DNA of 64,000 nt, from positions 1 through 64,000 of the forward strand of contig JANWHQ010000045.1 in the NCBI GenBank assembly GCA_025450315.1. Reading direction: 5' to 3'. Below the pieces are notes generated by a model, which did not search any database, was not told the DNA's origin, and saw only the letters and a program-made list of their open reading frames with translations. Below, piece after piece: positions 64,000 through 64,000 of the stretch (positions are counted from its first letter, which is position 1; each line of letters starts with the position of its first letter). The position numbers and the translations under genes were made by a program. This DNA comes from Caulobacteraceae bacterium. Its GTDB lineage: Bacteria; Pseudomonadota; Alphaproteobacteria; Caulobacterales; Caulobacteraceae.

Positions 64000-64000
64000 C

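Noticed and set aside
1-64000. CRISPR arrays, IS elements, prophage, toxin-antitoxin or defence islands
   Set aside because: No regularly spaced repeats, transposase, integrase, phage structural or recognisable defence genes were seen; DUF2975/XRE and the pseudogenes do not amount to such a system.

Overview
GC-rich, gene-dense window that looks like a chromosomal segment of an alphaproteobacterium, probably Caulobacteraceae-like (MucR, TonB receptor, CtaG, FixLJ/FixK style genes; taxonomy is inference). No rRNA, tRNA, CRISPR array, IS or phage was recognised. Main blocks: (1) 0-19 kb, mixed housekeeping/accessory genes (Crp/Fnr, DUF2089 cluster, folD, a PQQ dehydrogenase, MucR, crcB, DUF1343/NamZ-like, TonB receptor plus MBL hydrolase), with three related inverted repeats built around GAAGTTCGC. 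(2) 19.0-29.6 kb, a compact respiratory module: caa3-type cytochrome c oxidase (CtaG, CoxB with a C-terminal cytochrome c domain, CtaD, CtaE) contiguous with a PQQ alcohol dehydrogenase carrying the Asp-x-Asp lanthanide signature, four separate c-type cytochromes, a YVTN beta-propeller and a XoxJ-like binding protein. (3) 29.5-53 kb, a stress island (DUF892, hemerythrin, DUF3175, CYTH-CHAD, SDR, KGG-like, PPC, CinA, DUF421, DUF6894, GMC/TPP-enzyme operon, DUF2231, topoisomerase IB). Many of its upstream regions carry GGAAC-N16/17-CGTT-like (EcfG/sigma-T type) promoter matches, suggesting a general stress response regulon. (4) 55-64 kb, a FixLJ/FixK-type locus in which six TTGA-N6-TCAA-like boxes precede LigAB dioxygenase, an alcohol dehydrogenase, two small membrane proteins, an L,D-transpeptidase and a stand-alone receiver. 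Gene remnants (fused paoA/paoC, truncated MDR dehydrogenase, possible porin fragment) are also visible. All motif and family calls were made by eye; no searches were run.
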